A DNA stretch of 64,000 nt from Schizophyllum amplum (GCA_007026445.1 VDMD01000002.1:3162001-3226000), one strand, 5' to 3'. Shown: positions 42,063-53,091, numbered from the stretch's first letter. Numbers and translations: made by a program. The notes: generated by a model from the letters alone, not told the origin.

Positions 42063-43149
42063 ATGTCCAGGACTTCATACGACAGGCGCGCAACCTTCCA
42101 CTCTTGTTGCCCAGATCTCCCATCCTTACCATTATTCCCCAGATATCTCACCGTCTTCTCACCCGAAGGGCGCCTGTACCAAGTCGGTGCGTAGCCGCGC
42201 CATCAGCCGCGCGCTTTGCACTCAGTGATACCCTCCTCCGATGTGCAGAATATGCCTTCAAGGCCATCTCAGGCTCAGGACACACCGCCATTGCGGTGCG
42301 AGGGAAGGACACCTGCGTCGTCATCACACAGCGCAAAGTCCCAGTGCGTCTGCATACATCACTGTCATGCCTTCCTCGAAACTGACGCGCACCCACCAGG
42401 ACAAGCTCCTCGACGCGTCCACCGTTACCCACCTATTTAGTATCACTCCGCAGATAGGTTGCGTCATGACCGGGCTCGCTGGCACGTCCTTAGATCCATC
42501 GCTCTCTCGTCCGATCACTCACTCTCCATACAGCCGACGCGCGGTCCCAGGTCTATCGCGCGCGCGCCGAAGCTGCCGAATTCCGCTACAAGTACGGCTA
42601 CGAGATCACTCCCGATGCCCTCGCCCGCCGTCTTGCCAACATCAACCAGGTCTACACCCAACGCGCCGCCATGCGGCCTCTCGGAATCTGTACGTCTGCC
42701 TCCATCCCATACCCACAATGCCCACAGTACCCACAACTCCCCATACCAACTGACCCACCACGCCCTCAGCCATGATCCTCATCGGCATCGACGCCGAATT
42801 CGGCCCCCAAGTCTTCAAACTCGACCCCGCCGGCTACTTCGTTGGCTTCCACGCAACCGCCGCAGGCCAAAAGCAGCAAGAGGCCATGAACCACCTCGAG
42901 AAGAAGTGGAAGAAGCTGAACGCCGGGCAGGGGCAGGACGACCCGGGTGCCGCCGGGCGCACGCTCGCGCGGGACACCGTGATCGAGATGGCGATCGAGG
43001 CGATGAGCACAGTGCATGGGACGGACTACAAGCCGGCGGAGATCGAGATGGGCATCACGTCAACGGCGGACGGGGAGGAGGGAGCGTGGCGCGTAATGGA
43101 CGAGGCAGAGGTCGAGAGGCATTTGCTGGCGTATGCGGAGCGCGACTAG
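42063..43149 (+). CDS. SCL1: 20S proteasome subunit alpha-1 (PSMA6/Scl1)
   Basis: Structural subunit of the outer alpha ring of the 20S proteasome. Six exons: 42,063-42,085; 42,143-42,186; 42,249-42,343; 42,400-42,481; 42,534-42,689; 42,770-43,149; 259 residues. The N terminus [29 protein letters not shown] is the alpha-subunit signature; GCVMTGL, YKYGYEI, QVYTQ and MRPLGISMILIGID identify the alpha-1 type. Introns 1 and 4 start with GC (AG|GCGCGC and TG|GCACGT) rather than GT; only these sites give the conserved reading. An insertion of about 10 residues follows LEKKWKK relative to the human protein. It ends 76 bp from the stop of KGD4, which is read towards it. Confidence 0.92.
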
Positions 43150-43225
43150 CATGGAATACTGTAATATCATTCACTCTACATTGTAACGTTCTGCGAGTTC
43201 CTGGTACCCGGACTGATAGACATAA

Positions 43226-43642
43226 CTACGACCGCAAAGACGCGCCGCCGGTCTGGAAGATCTCAGTCAGCCACGGACAACATTCGCAGCATCGCAGTAG
43301 ACGCACCGAGATAGCGTCAATTTCCCAGTCCTCCAACTGGCGGATACGCGGACGCCAGAACCGTTCGGGCGCCTCCCAGAACTCGGCTACAGCACCACTC
43401 TTGCCTGCTTTGGTCTCCGATGGTGCGCTGGAGTCCTGGTGGAATGCCTTCGCGTACTCTTTCGGGGCAGCAGGATGGGCATGCGCGGGCTCGTCTAGAC
43501 GATCATGACGTGAGAGACGAGAGGAAATTACAGGCAAAAGTAGTAGTAAGTGTTTGTTGCGCACTAAGAAGCCTAACTACTCACTTGACGGCCACGAGCG
43601 CTTCCCCACAAACTTGATGAGCGGCTGGTGGACGCGCGCCAT
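43226..43642 (-). CDS. KGD4: Alpha-ketoglutarate dehydrogenase subunit 4 (Kgd4/MRPS36 family)
   Basis: Small mitochondrial protein that holds the E3 component (dihydrolipoamide dehydrogenase) on the 2-oxoglutarate dehydrogenase complex. Three exons: 43,642-43,585; 43,494-43,307; 43,252-43,226; 90 residues with agreeing phases. Features are an N-terminal LIKFVGKRSWP, a central PAHAHPAAP, and a C-terminal FWEAPERFWRPRIRQL...EIDAIS-TGGAS, which corresponds to the conserved LPxRFxxxxxxExExExIxSGGA end of Ymr31/MRPS36. The last exon is only 27 nt and carries the GGA motif. It is convergent with SCL1 and divergent from the IF3-like gene, 385 bp away. Confidence 0.85.
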
Positions 43643-44027
43643 CCCGCGAACCGACGTGGAGAACATAGAGCGAGTTGATGTAACGAACATCGTTATGGTG
43701 CCGACCGCGTCGAGCGTGCGTGCAAGGTGTTGTGAAGTAGTGCGTTAGTAGCTGGGACCGCTACAGTGACTGAAAGAGTGATGTGTAGAGGGAGATGCCA
43801 GAATCAAGTGCTTTCCCGGCACGGACCGCGCCGCGCGCCACATGGACCAAACCGGAACAAACGGAGATGCTCAAGTGCGTGGCACGGGCCGGGAGCCGCG
43901 ATTGACACTCGATCACTGCCCTGCACTCAACCACTTGCTTGATACCCTGAGACGCACGCGGGCAGTCTCTCCACGCAAATGTACGCATAAGCCTACCTCC
44001 TTTGCTCTTCAACTCACGCTGATACAG
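43643..44027. promoter_or_regulatory. Shared upstream region of KGD4 and the mitochondrial IF3-like gene
   Basis: 385 bp between divergent start codons of two nuclear genes for mitochondrial proteins, which would allow shared control. I cannot name a binding site in it. Confidence 0.45.
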
Positions 44028-44705
44028 ATGAGTGCCGCGCTCTCAATCCTGCGTTCCGCGAGCCGCGCGCGTCTACATCATGCCCTTCCCGTCGCGTCCA
44101 CCTCGCGCGTCCTGCTCTCCCCACACCCTCCATGCATCTCCATCCGCACCATGGCGAGCGCTGTACGCGACGACAAACCCACCGACGAGAACATCAAGAA
44201 TAAAACCGTCCGTGTCATTGACGCCGACGGCGTCGGCCACCCTATCCAGCTCTCCACCATCCTCGCCAACATCAACCGCAAAACGACTCTTGTCGAGCTT
44301 GTCAGCGACACCAAAGAACAGGGAACACTCGTCAAGATTGTTGACAAGCTTGAGCGCGCGCGCCGCCTGCGAGAGGCGAAGCTCAAAGCGAAGGCCGCGC
44401 GGAAGCCCACGGCGAAGGAGATGCAGCTCACTTGGGCCACCGACGGACACGACCTGGAGCACAAGTTGGGGAAAGCGCGCAAGGACCTGCAGCGCGGCGC
44501 GCGCGTTGATATCGTCCTCACCGCCAAATCGGGCCAGAAGGAGTATTCGCACAAGGAGAAGATGCAGAAGCTGCAGAGCATCGCGGACACCTTGCAGGAC
44601 GTGTCGACGGAGTGGAAGCCCAGAGAGATACGCAAGCATATGGCAGTGCTCTATCTACAAAGCAACGGCGCGCAGGAGAGTGCACAGGATGACGATGATG
44701 ATTAG
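44028..44705 (+). CDS. Mitochondrial translation initiation factor IF-3-like protein
   Basis: Single exon, 225 residues. ATG at 44,028 is chosen because the following 45 residues are Arg/Ser/Ala-rich with almost no acidic residues (LRSASRARLHHALPV), a mitochondrial import sequence. Then come the IF3 N-domain (RVIDADGVGHPIQLSTILA), a basic linker and the C-domain (VDIVLTAKSGQ...WKPREIRKHMAVLYLQS). IF3 acts on the small mitochondrial ribosomal subunit and checks start-codon pairing. Fungal mitochondrial IF3 is poorly conserved, so the role is inferred from domain order. A decayed partial copy lies at 46,052-46,300. Confidence 0.75.
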   Translation: MSAALSILRSASRARLHHALPVASTSRVLLSPHPPCISIRTMASAVRDDKPTDENIKNKTVRVIDADGVGHPIQLSTILANINRKTTLVELVSDTKEQGTLVKIVDKLERARRLREAKLKAKAARKPTAKEMQLTWATDGHDLEHKLGKARKDLQRGARVDIVLTAKSGQKEYSHKEKMQKLQSIADTLQDVSTEWKPREIRKHMAVLYLQSNGAQESAQDDDDD

Positions 44706-44797
44706 TGGCGATATATATTCATGTCAACTACATAGAATGCATGTCTACTCGAACAGAAATGGCATAACAATATCGAATGGCCTCTGTCGCTAGACCT

Positions 44798-45840
44798 TCA
44801 TCGACCATCCTCGAGCTCATAAGGGTAAACACACGAGAAAACATCCAGATACGCCCTCCTGTACATCTTCTTCATCTCCTCATGGTGCATATCGCAACGC
44901 AAAAAGGTGCACCCGATGTCGTACAGATCCCCTTGCGCCTCAATCTCATGAACGTCAATTGTGCGGGGGTCGTTATGCCAGTCAATTATGACAGCAAAAT
45001 CGTTGGTCTCGTCGACGAGTACGTTCCTCTCGCGCAGGTCACGATGATATATATGTAGTCGGTGAGCGGCCCTGAGAGTTGTGAATGCGGATTGAGCCTG
45101 TTGATGCGGATTGGTAGTTAGATGAGGGCGGCTACGGCCCGGCGACAGCTACTCACGAGGGCAAGGTAGGACTCGAAATTCCGATACTTCGAGGTGAGAG
45201 GATCAGAGTCCACAGCGTCCTTGACTGCGCTCAAGGGGGGTCCGGGCAGATATTCGAGCGCAAGTACGCTCGCCTCTTCTCCCCAAGGCATCACCGCCTA
45301 TATGAACCAGAATCAGCCAGAGGCAGTCGTGCTATGTGGACTGCGCACCTGTTGTACCCCAAAGAAATACGGCAAAGTGCTCCCCTGGAATTTCGCCAGC
45401 GCAAGGTAAGCTGAGACCTGGCGATTGATGACGTCCTCCGGATACCGATATTCACCAAACTCGACATAGACAGCGGTCATATCCGGATCCTCGCTTGGAA
45501 GGGGCAGACCACTCGGCGCGATGAACTTCAGTACCACATCGGCGTAGTCCTGACCGGTGTGCGAGGCGACCCAAACTTGCGAGTTGCAATCGTGACCGAC
45601 CTGCAGTGGTCTTGACAAGGCATATTCGCAGGTCTCTCCGTATGGTAGTTGCGGCGGAGATCGCCGTACACATTGCATGTCGTCGTCAGAGGGCTCCGAG
45701 CGGGTGCAGGTAAATTGCAAAAGGAATGGCATGCCCGCACCAAGCGGACTTTGCCAGGAAGCCGCCTGCAGGCCGCGCATTTTCGTACAGTAGTCCGAGA
45801 CTGACTGTGGGTCGCTCGCCACAAAGGTTGGAGACGACAT
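44798..45840 (-). CDS. Protein-kinase-like protein, paralogue 1
   Basis: Three exons, 45,840-45,349, 45,297-45,157 and 45,097-44,798; 310 residues. The kinase-like part has VVLKFIAPS (candidate ATP-binding Lys), LALEYLPGPP (hinge), HRDLRERNVL (catalytic loop with H-R-D and the Asn) and VIIDWHND, where DFG is replaced by DW as in aminoglycoside/choline-kinase-like proteins. All core catalytic residues are present. Very similar to the gene at 59,776-60,784, with the same intron positions and a similar upstream region. Substrate unknown. Such kinase-like families are expanded in Agaricomycetes. Confidence 0.75.
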
Positions 45841-46051
45841 CACGATGAAAGTGAGGAGTGGCGCGCAAGTCACCGTGAGTGGTGCGCGGTCAATGACTTT
45901 GACTGTATTTGCCGAGCAGTTGCAGCCAAAGTTCAGACTAGCCGAGGAGATGGTGCGCGAGATAGCCTAGTAGGGGGCGTCCGATCATGGCTCCCTAAGT
46001 ACTGTGTCTCATGGGATATCTCACCCTGTCGTGGGAGAACAGCGGAGAATG
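45841..46051 (-). promoter_or_regulatory. Upstream region of kinase-like paralogue 1, shared with paralogue 2
   Basis: The roughly 150 bases before the start match those before the gene at 59,776: both have CATGATCG, then GC-CATCTCCTCGGCTA, then AAATACAGTCAAAGTCAT and GTGACTTGCGCGC before the ATG. The duplication therefore included the proximal promoter. Confidence 0.65.
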
Positions 46052-46300
46052 CCGAACGAGATGCAGCTCCCGCGCACAAGTGACAACCTTGGACACACAT
46101 TGAGGGAACATGCGCAAAGATCAGCAGCGCGGCGATATCGACCTTGCCACGAAGTCGGGCGAGGAAAAATTTTCGCACAACGAGATCATAAATGCTGAGC
46201 GCTGAACGTGCAGAGCGCCTTGCAGAACGCAGTGACGGAGGGGAAGGCCGCAAGCCTGGTAGGATATGGTAGCCCTCCATCTGCAAAGCAATGGCGCGTC
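46052..46300 (+). pseudogene. Pseudogene fragment of the mitochondrial IF3-like gene
   Basis: Aligns on the same strand with 44,411-44,680, the coding end of the IF3-like gene: GAGATGCAGCTC, then CAGCGCGGCG, TATCG, AAGTCGGGC, TTCGCACAA, and TCTGCAAAGCAATGGCGCG near the end. Many substitutions and several small gaps destroy the frame. The first half of the gene is absent. With the kinase-like gene between parent and fragment it points to an old local duplication. Confidence 0.75.
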
Positions 46301-46518
46301 AGATAGGGAAAGACAATGACGAACAGAGAAGACTTTGAATTGTGAAACTAGATGATGATAAGCAGCCAATACATATTATGTCGACCACAGTCATGTCTAC
46401 TTACTTACAAGTTGGTACTAGGCAAGGCGTGCCCGTGCAAAAGATGATACAACTGAGAGGAGCTATCTTTCCGTGCCTAGAATGCTAGATGTTTCTTCGT
46501 ATCAGACACTAGGTCATT

Positions 46519-47552
46519 TCACCCGGACCAGACAGCAGGGCCTGGCATGGTGTAGTTGGCAGGGATAGCTGAGAAGGAAGCCTCGTCAGCGACCGCTTCT
46601 GGCAAAATATGATAACTCACGGGAGTAGATGTTAATCTTGAGGCCTGGCTCGTTGCCGGTGTACACCCCCGGGATGGACACCAAAGGGCCCGGTGACCCG
46701 CTTCCGCCACCTGTGACCTTGACCTGGGCGCAGCTCAGATAAAATTGGGCTGACAGCAGAGGAGGTGTTAGATGAGTGACTGAAGCAACGAGAGCTACGG
46801 CTAGATCTCACCGCCACCGAACTCCGAAGCGGCGTGCAGCGCGACGTGCTCCGCGCGGATGAGGTACTCCCCGCTCGGCAGGCTCTTGGGGATGGTGAAG
46901 GTGATGGTGTCAATGTCTGCGGAAGGGCGAGCGGGCGCGGAGTCAGCAGTGCTGTTCTGCAAGACAGCGTCCGCATGGAAAACGGTACGGCAGCAAGAGA
47001 TCTATGTACGCACCTGCGCCGGGGAACGAGATTGAGCTACCGCCGTCGGTGACTGGCGGCATATCGTAGACCTTGAACCACTTCTGGCCGGAGCCGTCGT
47101 AAGAAGTGGCGTTCCCGCCGGCGTCGGCCATGTAGACGTTGACGATGCCGGCATGGTACATAGGGCCGTTGGCCTTGATGCTGACGGAGGAGCCGGCGGC
47201 GACCTCAGCGGTGGTGGCGGTGGCCTTCGTCACGGAGGTGTAGCAAGTCATGTCGGGAGACGTGACGTCTTGAACCTGGGCGGGAGGTTAGCGGCGATGA
47301 ACATACTGACCAGGAACAGCGCGGCGGACTGGCGAAGAAAACAGTGGACTGACCGGTTGTTGTGAGTTGTAGTTGTTCGTGCGGCGGATGTTGACCCATT
47401 CGCCCGACGCCTCGCCATTGACAACTAGGGTGGGTAGCGTGTCTGTGACGCTGGTAAGCTCTGACCCCCGCCAGCTCGTAAGTGGGATGCTCACAATGCG
47501 CCAGCGCCGAGGCGGTGAAAGACGCAGTGGCGAGTACAGTGACAAACCGCAT
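46519..47552 (-). CDS. AA9 lytic polysaccharide monooxygenase (former GH61), secreted
   Basis: Copper enzyme that cleaves cellulose or related glucans oxidatively outside the cell. Six exons, the first 47,552-47,495, the last ending at 46,519; about 230 residues, no CBM1 module. An 18-residue signal peptide ends before His19, so the mature protein begins HYTLPTLVVNG, giving the N-terminal copper His. The second His is in GPMYHAG (about residue 90), and the axial Tyr is in GAQFYLSCAQ (about residue 175). IPKSLPSGEYLIRAEHVALH and the end INIYSPIPANYTMPGPAVW are standard AA9 motifs. Introns are 50-95 nt. It fits a plant-biomass degrader; regiospecificity cannot be told. Confidence 0.9.
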
Positions 47553-48147
47553 TGTGAGGTCGGTGTCAGCGGAGTAGAACAGAGGTCCTGGGTCTGTAGA
47601 GAAGTTGTAGAGGGTTTATATAGGTTGTCGGATGCGAAGCAGGGCCTCGGTATAGCGAGGTTGAAGAAGGTCTTGCTTCGCGCATGCAGATATAATGCTC
47701 TGATGCCGAGGGAACCTCGAAGCTTTTCCTGCGGAGGTGGTCCCGGTGAGGAGGAACGCTGCGGTACCCTTCGAAGCTGGCAGGAAGGGAAAATTATCGG
47801 AGGTCGTGAGCGCAACATTTCGCCGAAGCCCGGTGAAAGAGCGCCCGCATTGCATCTCCTCGTCCGAATCGACTTGGCCTAGTTACCGTGTACGAAGCTT
47901 GGACAACAGGAGCTTGAAAAGCAGATGAGAGGGAATGCCTCAAACATATCCGTGAGAAAAGTGATGCCAGCAAGAGGGGCTACTCTTCCACGCTCGTACT
48001 ACATAATAGTGCTAGGCGTTCATCCAAGGGCGTCGTCCGGAGGACTTATCTTTTTCAACGAAATGAGAATGGACTTAGGCAGGTCTTCCTTCGTATTATA
48101 TGGAGACACTTGTAAGTACAAAGCAGATACCTCACCAGAGCCGTCTA
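47553..48147. other. Intergenic region upstream of the AA9 gene
   Basis: About 595 bp between the AA9 start and the end of the PPR gene. No gene or clear repeat. The AA9 promoter should lie at the left side. Confidence 0.5.
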
Positions 48148-51123
48148 CTACGCCGAACGCTGTCCAGTCCTTCTTCTACGCCCAGTAGGCGACCGACCCA
48201 AAGGCAACCCCCGCGTCTTCACGACCGGTATACGGTGCGCCTCGTACTTGTACGCCTTCCGCCTCCTCGGGAACGCGTACGGCGTCCTCGTCCCATGCGC
48301 ATGCACACGCCCATCCCAGATGAGCGTCTTTACCGGCATCCGGCCCACCAGCATCGGCCGAATACCAGGCGGAATAGCATACCCCGCATCTTGCATGTCC
48401 TCCACCACCTGCTGCAGCTGCTCGCTCCATACCCCGGGCGCCTCCTGGTACTTCTCCCACCTCCGCATAGCCGCAAGCAGCTGGCTGCGCGCCTTGAACG
48501 CCGACATGGACGCCGTCTGCCCACGCACGACTCGCCGTCCCGTATGCTCCGGTCGTAGGAAGGTATCCAACGCCGCGTTGAAGAATCGCGCGTCCGGGAC
48601 AGGCATACGCACATGGCGAGTGTGCCCCGATATCTCGCGCAGCTCTTGCAGCTGTCCATAGACGTCCCTCGCACCGGCGAACATGGAGGTGTACAGCAAG
48701 CGCGCGGCCTCGCGCCCATTCAAGCTGCGCGCGACGGACTTGCCCCTGATGTACTGCCTCCAGCCAGATACCGCGCCTTTCGCTCGAGGAGCCCAGTCCA
48801 CGACGTTGGTATGCGTGTCGCGCGTGCGCGTCAACGCGTACCGCCGCGCCTCGGCACCGTAGCACTGCAACATGAGGGTGTACGCGTGGATGGGCAGACA
48901 CCACGGTCGGACGGCGCCACGACCGCTGCCCTGAGGCAGCCAGCTAGCGCGCTCCGCCTGTTTCGCGAGAAGCCACACGCGCTCGGCAAGCCCTGTCCTC
49001 CCGGCCTTGACCAGCGCGTTGAGCAGGCAGACGAAGACGTAGGGCCCGTAGCTCGCCACGCGCAGCAGATCGCGCTCGCGCGTCCGTGAACTGGCTCTGA
49101 GGAGGTGCTCCAACTGAGGGTAGCCAGCTGGGTGGTCGACGAGGTACAATTGAGGGAGGATGTCGAATAGTGCGTCCGCGATGGCGTGAGGATGCCCGGT
49201 GGAGGTCAGATGTGTCACCCAAGCGGTAAAGGTGTGCTTGTCCATGCGTGCGGGAGACAGTGGTAGACTGACGTTATCCGTTTCGAGCCCAGCAAGAGCT
49301 TTGCTGAACTTGCCCTTGCTCGCCACAGATGGAGCGGGTTCAAGACGACCCCGCTTGCGCTTCCCACGCTCCGTGCCCGTTGACTGTCCCTCGCGTGGTA
49401 AGCCATTCAAGATAGTTTGCGATCCATCGTGGTGGCGGAACATCTGCATGACCTGCTCCGCGATATCGGATCGTCGCAAAAGGGTGGCTGACCGAAGCAG
49501 GATATTCAACGTCGCGGTGTCCGGTTTATGACCAGTCTGGCGGACCATGTAATCGAGGACGCGCTCGGCTTCCTTGAGTGACATACGATGGCGGAGGGCA
49601 TAGTGCAGTAGAGCATTACAGCTGCGCAGCGACAGCGGAACCATAGTGTCCTCAATTGCGCGACGAGAATACTGCACCGGTGGATGATGTCCCGCAGGCG
49701 CCGGCGTCAGGTCTTGACGACGTCGAACGGGCAGCTTGTTCAGCAACCTGTTCAAGACGTCATGACAGTAGTTGTAGGCGTCGACCCGTCGATGGCCCTG
49801 CTTTCCGCCCGGATCTGGAATCCACGCGTCGACCTGGACCCGCGGACATCGATATATGGTGCGGATGAGCATGCCCAGGTCCGCGTATGGAATGGCGCGG
49901 TGGTCGAGCAGATACGCCAGGTTGACGAGCGCCTGAAGCGCACCCTTCAACGTGGACTCGAATCCTGCTTCGGTGTCTTCCCGCGCCAGGGTAGTGTCGA
50001 CGACCGTCAGAATATCATGCAGCTGCGCGCGGTGTGGTCTTAGCCCCTCGCCGCTTAGGTGCTCGTACCGCTTCCGGTCGCGCTCCTTGGCCTCCGCAGT
50101 GGGCTCGATCTCCTCCGGCAAGAGCATGTCATTGACCTGGGCCGTCAACAACCGCGTCGTCTTCCAGTCCGAGCAGAGCGTGGCGAAGAGCATGGTCGCG
50201 ATGATAATCTCCCCGTGGAGCAAGCAGAGCTTCATCAGGTGTTGGAACATGCCCTCCGTGCGCCGATGGTGTGAGCGACGCGCCGCATCGAGCAGACGCA
50301 CTGCGAGGTCGGCACCCGGATTGTTGGTGAACTGTGCGGACCCTAGGCTCAAGAACACTGCGGGATTGTACTGCCGCGCGACAGCCCGGACGTAGTGGCG
50401 GACGGGAGACTCGTTCGGCAGAGGAGTAAGGTGTTTGATAACCGCCTCGAGGGAGCGGTGGTGGAAGTGAATGCCAGCGTCCATCATTTTTATGGAGAAC
50501 TTGTACGCGAGTTCCGGTTGCCCAGCGCGCAGGAGCGAATGCAGAAGGGCGTGGGCCGGCAGGCGAGGTTTGACGGCTTGCCCAAACTCGATTGCAACAT
50601 CCGCGTAGCGAGGGAGATCGTGCCCGAAACTGGAGATCTCCTTGCTGGATGGGCTGAACGATGGGTCATTGGAGTATCTGACCGAGTGGAAGATGTAGAA
50701 TGCGTCTCCGAATGCCTTCTGTGCTGTACAGAGCCGAATAGACTGTGCGGCCATTCGGGACATATGCGCTGCAGATGGAGGACTGGGCGGTGGTGTGGGT
50801 GGCGGTGTGGGCGGATCAGGTTTGGCGACAGGCCTAGAGGGCGTACGCCTTTGGGGAATGAAGACGATGCGGTCCAGAGGGATTGGAGGAGGGGGAAGAT
50901 ACGAGTATGTGTGACGAGGAGACGAGTCTACTGCGACTTGCGCGGAGAAACTGCGAGAATATGGGACATTCGAGTGTACGCCGATCGGAGAACGGCGGCG
51001 ACAAGCCGACTTCGCGGCGAGCCTGTGGCATGACTGAGACCCTAGTGTCGCTGCACGCCGGATGCCCGAGCAATATGCATCCCGCGCGACACTAGCGATT
51101 TTCGGCGACCAGAAACATGGCAT
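48148..51123 (-). CDS. Pentatricopeptide-repeat protein, probably mitochondrial
   Basis: One uninterrupted frame of 991 residues. The first 60 residues are rich in Arg, Ala and Ser and poor in acidic residues, as in mitochondrial import sequences. PPR-type helix pairs can be seen in SLRSCNALLHYALRHRMSLKEA / LDYMVRQTGHKPDTATLNIL / LLRRSDIAEQVMQMF, noted here as separate helices, and again in FVCLLNALVKAGRTGLAERV and PDARFFNAALDTF. Organelle PPR proteins bind RNA and help its processing, stability or translation. The target is unknown. No intron is needed, unusual beside its intron-rich neighbours. Confidence 0.7.
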   Translation of the reverse strand: MPCFWSPKIASVARDAYCSGIRRAATLGSQSCHRLAAKSACRRRSPIGVHSNVPYSRSFSAQVAVDSSPRHTYSYLPPPPIPLDRIVFIPQRRTPSRPVAKPDPPTPPPTPPPSPPSAAHMSRMAAQSIRLCTAQKAFGDAFYIFHSVRYSNDPSFSPSSKEISSFGHDLPRYADVAIEFGQAVKPRLPAHALLHSLLRAGQPELAYKFSIKMMDAGIHFHHRSLEAVIKHLTPLPNESPVRHYVRAVARQYNPAVFLSLGSAQFTNNPGADLAVRLLDAARRSHHRRTEGMFQHLMKLCLLHGEIIIATMLFATLCSDWKTTRLLTAQVNDMLLPEEIEPTAEAKERDRKRYEHLSGEGLRPHRAQLHDILTVVDTTLAREDTEAGFESTLKGALQALVNLAYLLDHRAIPYADLGMLIRTIYRCPRVQVDAWIPDPGGKQGHRRVDAYNYCHDVLNRLLNKLPVRRRQDLTPAPAGHHPPVQYSRRAIEDTMVPLSLRSCNALLHYALRHRMSLKEAERVLDYMVRQTGHKPDTATLNILLRSATLLRRSDIAEQVMQMFRHHDGSQTILNGLPREGQSTGTERGKRKRGRLEPAPSVASKGKFSKALAGLETDNVSLPLSPARMDKHTFTAWVTHLTSTGHPHAIADALFDILPQLYLVDHPAGYPQLEHLLRASSRTRERDLLRVASYGPYVFVCLLNALVKAGRTGLAERVWLLAKQAERASWLPQGSGRGAVRPWCLPIHAYTLMLQCYGAEARRYALTRTRDTHTNVVDWAPRAKGAVSGWRQYIRGKSVARSLNGREAARLLYTSMFAGARDVYGQLQELREISGHTRHVRMPVPDARFFNAALDTFLRPEHTGRRVVRGQTASMSAFKARSQLLAAMRRWEKYQEAPGVWSEQLQQVVEDMQDAGYAIPPGIRPMLVGRMPVKTLIWDGRVHAHGTRTPYAFPRRRKAYKYEAHRIPVVKTRGLPLGRSPTGRRRRTGQRSA

Positions 51124-51627
51124 AAGGCTCTCATAACTGCAGCGGAATGGTCAGAGGGGCGCCCGGAAGTCGCCAGCCCACGTACCAGCCGTTGAGAACT
51201 TTACTCCCAGCGACAAATCTGACGCCTTCGCCGATGTGTCCTCAAAACTGTCTGTTCGCCGACGTTGCCTTCTTGTTGCTGTGGTCGGGGGACGCAGGAA
51301 CGATGAGAGAATAAGTTGACCGCCAACGACTGGATCGGGCCCGGGCCTCGAATCCGCATGATCACGTGACTTGAATGTCCGGGACCCACACTTCGCCCAC
51401 AACTGAGTCTGAACAAGTGGGAGCAGCGTGGTCTTCATGATTTTCCATTCAAACGTCCAGAAGACCGATGCCGTCAATTGACTGCACCTGAAATCACCAT
51501 CCTCAGACCCGAGTGTGAACGACTCCGTTTGCTGACAGCCAGCGATGGCCGTCAATATTGGTATATCTCTGCTGCTAGGACGAGATGCACGACATGTCAA
51601 ACTATACTGCCTACTATACATGCTGAA
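51124..51627. other. Intergenic region between SEC14 and the PPR gene
   Basis: About 500 bp with no supported gene or repeat. Confidence 0.5.
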
Positions 51628-52676
51628 TTACGCAGCGGGCGCCGGCTTTTGCTCGTTCCACGGCCCCGCGTCGCTGAGCGAGCAGCCGCCCGGGCAGCTG
51701 CACTTACCCCCAAAGTCCTTGGGCAAGTTCTCCTCGCCAATCTGTGCTATGAGCTCTGCCTTGTAGCTCGAGCCAAGGATCTTGATCTTCTCCTGCGTGA
51801 CCGGGTCGAGCCAGCCCTTGATGATGCCCCATACGGTGGTGAACGCCCAGGGCGCGTTGATGATGTAGAACTTGCCCATGCATTCTGGGTAGCGGTCCTG
51901 GCCAATAGAGCTCGCCGCCATGACGTAGTCCTTGACGCGGTAGAAGCTGGAGAGGCCGACGTTGCTGAGGTCCATGATGGTGCAGGACGTCTCGACGGGG
52001 TGCCCGATGGCGCGCGAGCATGCAGGGAGGCGTTGCATGAGGAAGCGCTCGTATTCCTGCACGAGGCGCTTGAGGAGACGCTCTTGTGTCGTGATGCTGT
52101 AGAGCGCCTTGATATCGAGGAAACCGAGTCGCTCCACGTAGACAGGGCGGCCTTCCTGCAAGTTACTTAGCGAACGCTTTCGCCTGCTGCACACAGCGCA
52201 CACGTACCTTGTCCATCTTGTGGTAGAACTGAGGGTAGTACTTGTCCACTTCGGCCTTCTCCTTGAAGTCAAAGTTTCTGCGCTTGGCGTCAATGTCCAT
52301 GCATACGTGGACGCGCCCTGATCAACGCACTGGATAATATCGTCGACACCAAACTCCGTCCGCCAGGCCTCCGCACTAAGCAGCATCTCCTTCGATTTCG
52401 CGTAGTCAAACTTGCGTGCGCGCAGGAACCTAGGCGGTGTTCAACGCATGCTCCACAGCCAGGAGGCAGAACCCCGCACCTCAGCAGCATCGCGTCGTCC
52501 ATCCGCTCTGGCACAAACTTGCCCTCCTCCTGGAGCTCCTTCTTGAGCTTGTCAAGAGCATGCTGCTGCGGCACGGTGAGGTTGCCGACGCGTCCTGGCT
52601 GGGGCTTGAACGTCGGATCGGTTATCGTGACGCCCTGGATGGTCTGGCCGAGAAATGAGGTTTGTTCGGTCGCCAT
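51628..52676 (-). CDS. SEC14: Sec14-type phosphatidylinositol/phosphatidylcholine transfer protein
   Basis: Lipid-exchange protein that couples phosphatidylcholine and phosphoinositide metabolism at the Golgi. Four exons with agreeing phases: 52,676-52,480; 52,429-52,331; 52,277-52,208; 52,155-51,628; 297 residues (yeast Sec14 has 304). The CRAL-TRIO N-terminal part has LLRFLRARKFD; the lipid-binding part has RLPACSRAIGHPVETSCTI, then YPECMGKFYIINAPWAF, LDPVTQEKIKILGSSY and ENLPKDFGGKC. These match yeast Sec14 almost block by block. The C terminus carries a Cys/Gly stretch (CSCPGGCS) and a Pro/Ala tail. Confidence 0.92.
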
Positions 52677-53091
52677 TATTCGTGGAGGTCGTGTCGGATG
52701 AGGAGGGGCGTTCCTCGAAAAAGGGCGGAAACAAGCTGCGTCGTGGAGAAGGACCTGACAGAAGCCAGCTGCCGGCGTTGATGATAGGATCCCCAGCCTG
52801 ATCGGGGCAGAAGAGGGGCAGCTTCCCACGACTAAACAACAAGTTGTTCGTTTCTTCGCCTACCAAAGGTTTTGGTCGTCCAAGACGAGGCTTCCCCAGA
52901 ACGTGATATGCCGCGCGTCGAATATTAGCATTATTAAACATGGTATGTACCATCGAGTATACTACGAACGGGGGGGTAAATAGGTTGGAGAACGAACACA
53001 TTGCGCAGGCGGCGGGTCAGCATGCAAAGGTGAGTACAGGGCACAATCGATATGATATGCACCGTATTGGCTGGGGAAACAGGAACGGGTA
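52677..53091. other. Intergenic region between SEC14 and RIC8
   Basis: About 415 bp upstream of SEC14 and downstream of RIC8. No gene supported. Confidence 0.5.

Noticed and set aside
46900..46980. Frame near 46,632-46,976 (minus) as a separate gene
   Set aside because: It is an out-of-frame read-through of AA9 exons and introns; the spliced AA9 model explains the region.
51151..51621. Minus-strand 156-codon frame between SEC14 and the PPR gene
   Set aside because: No start context, motif or splice support; composition like intergenic DNA.
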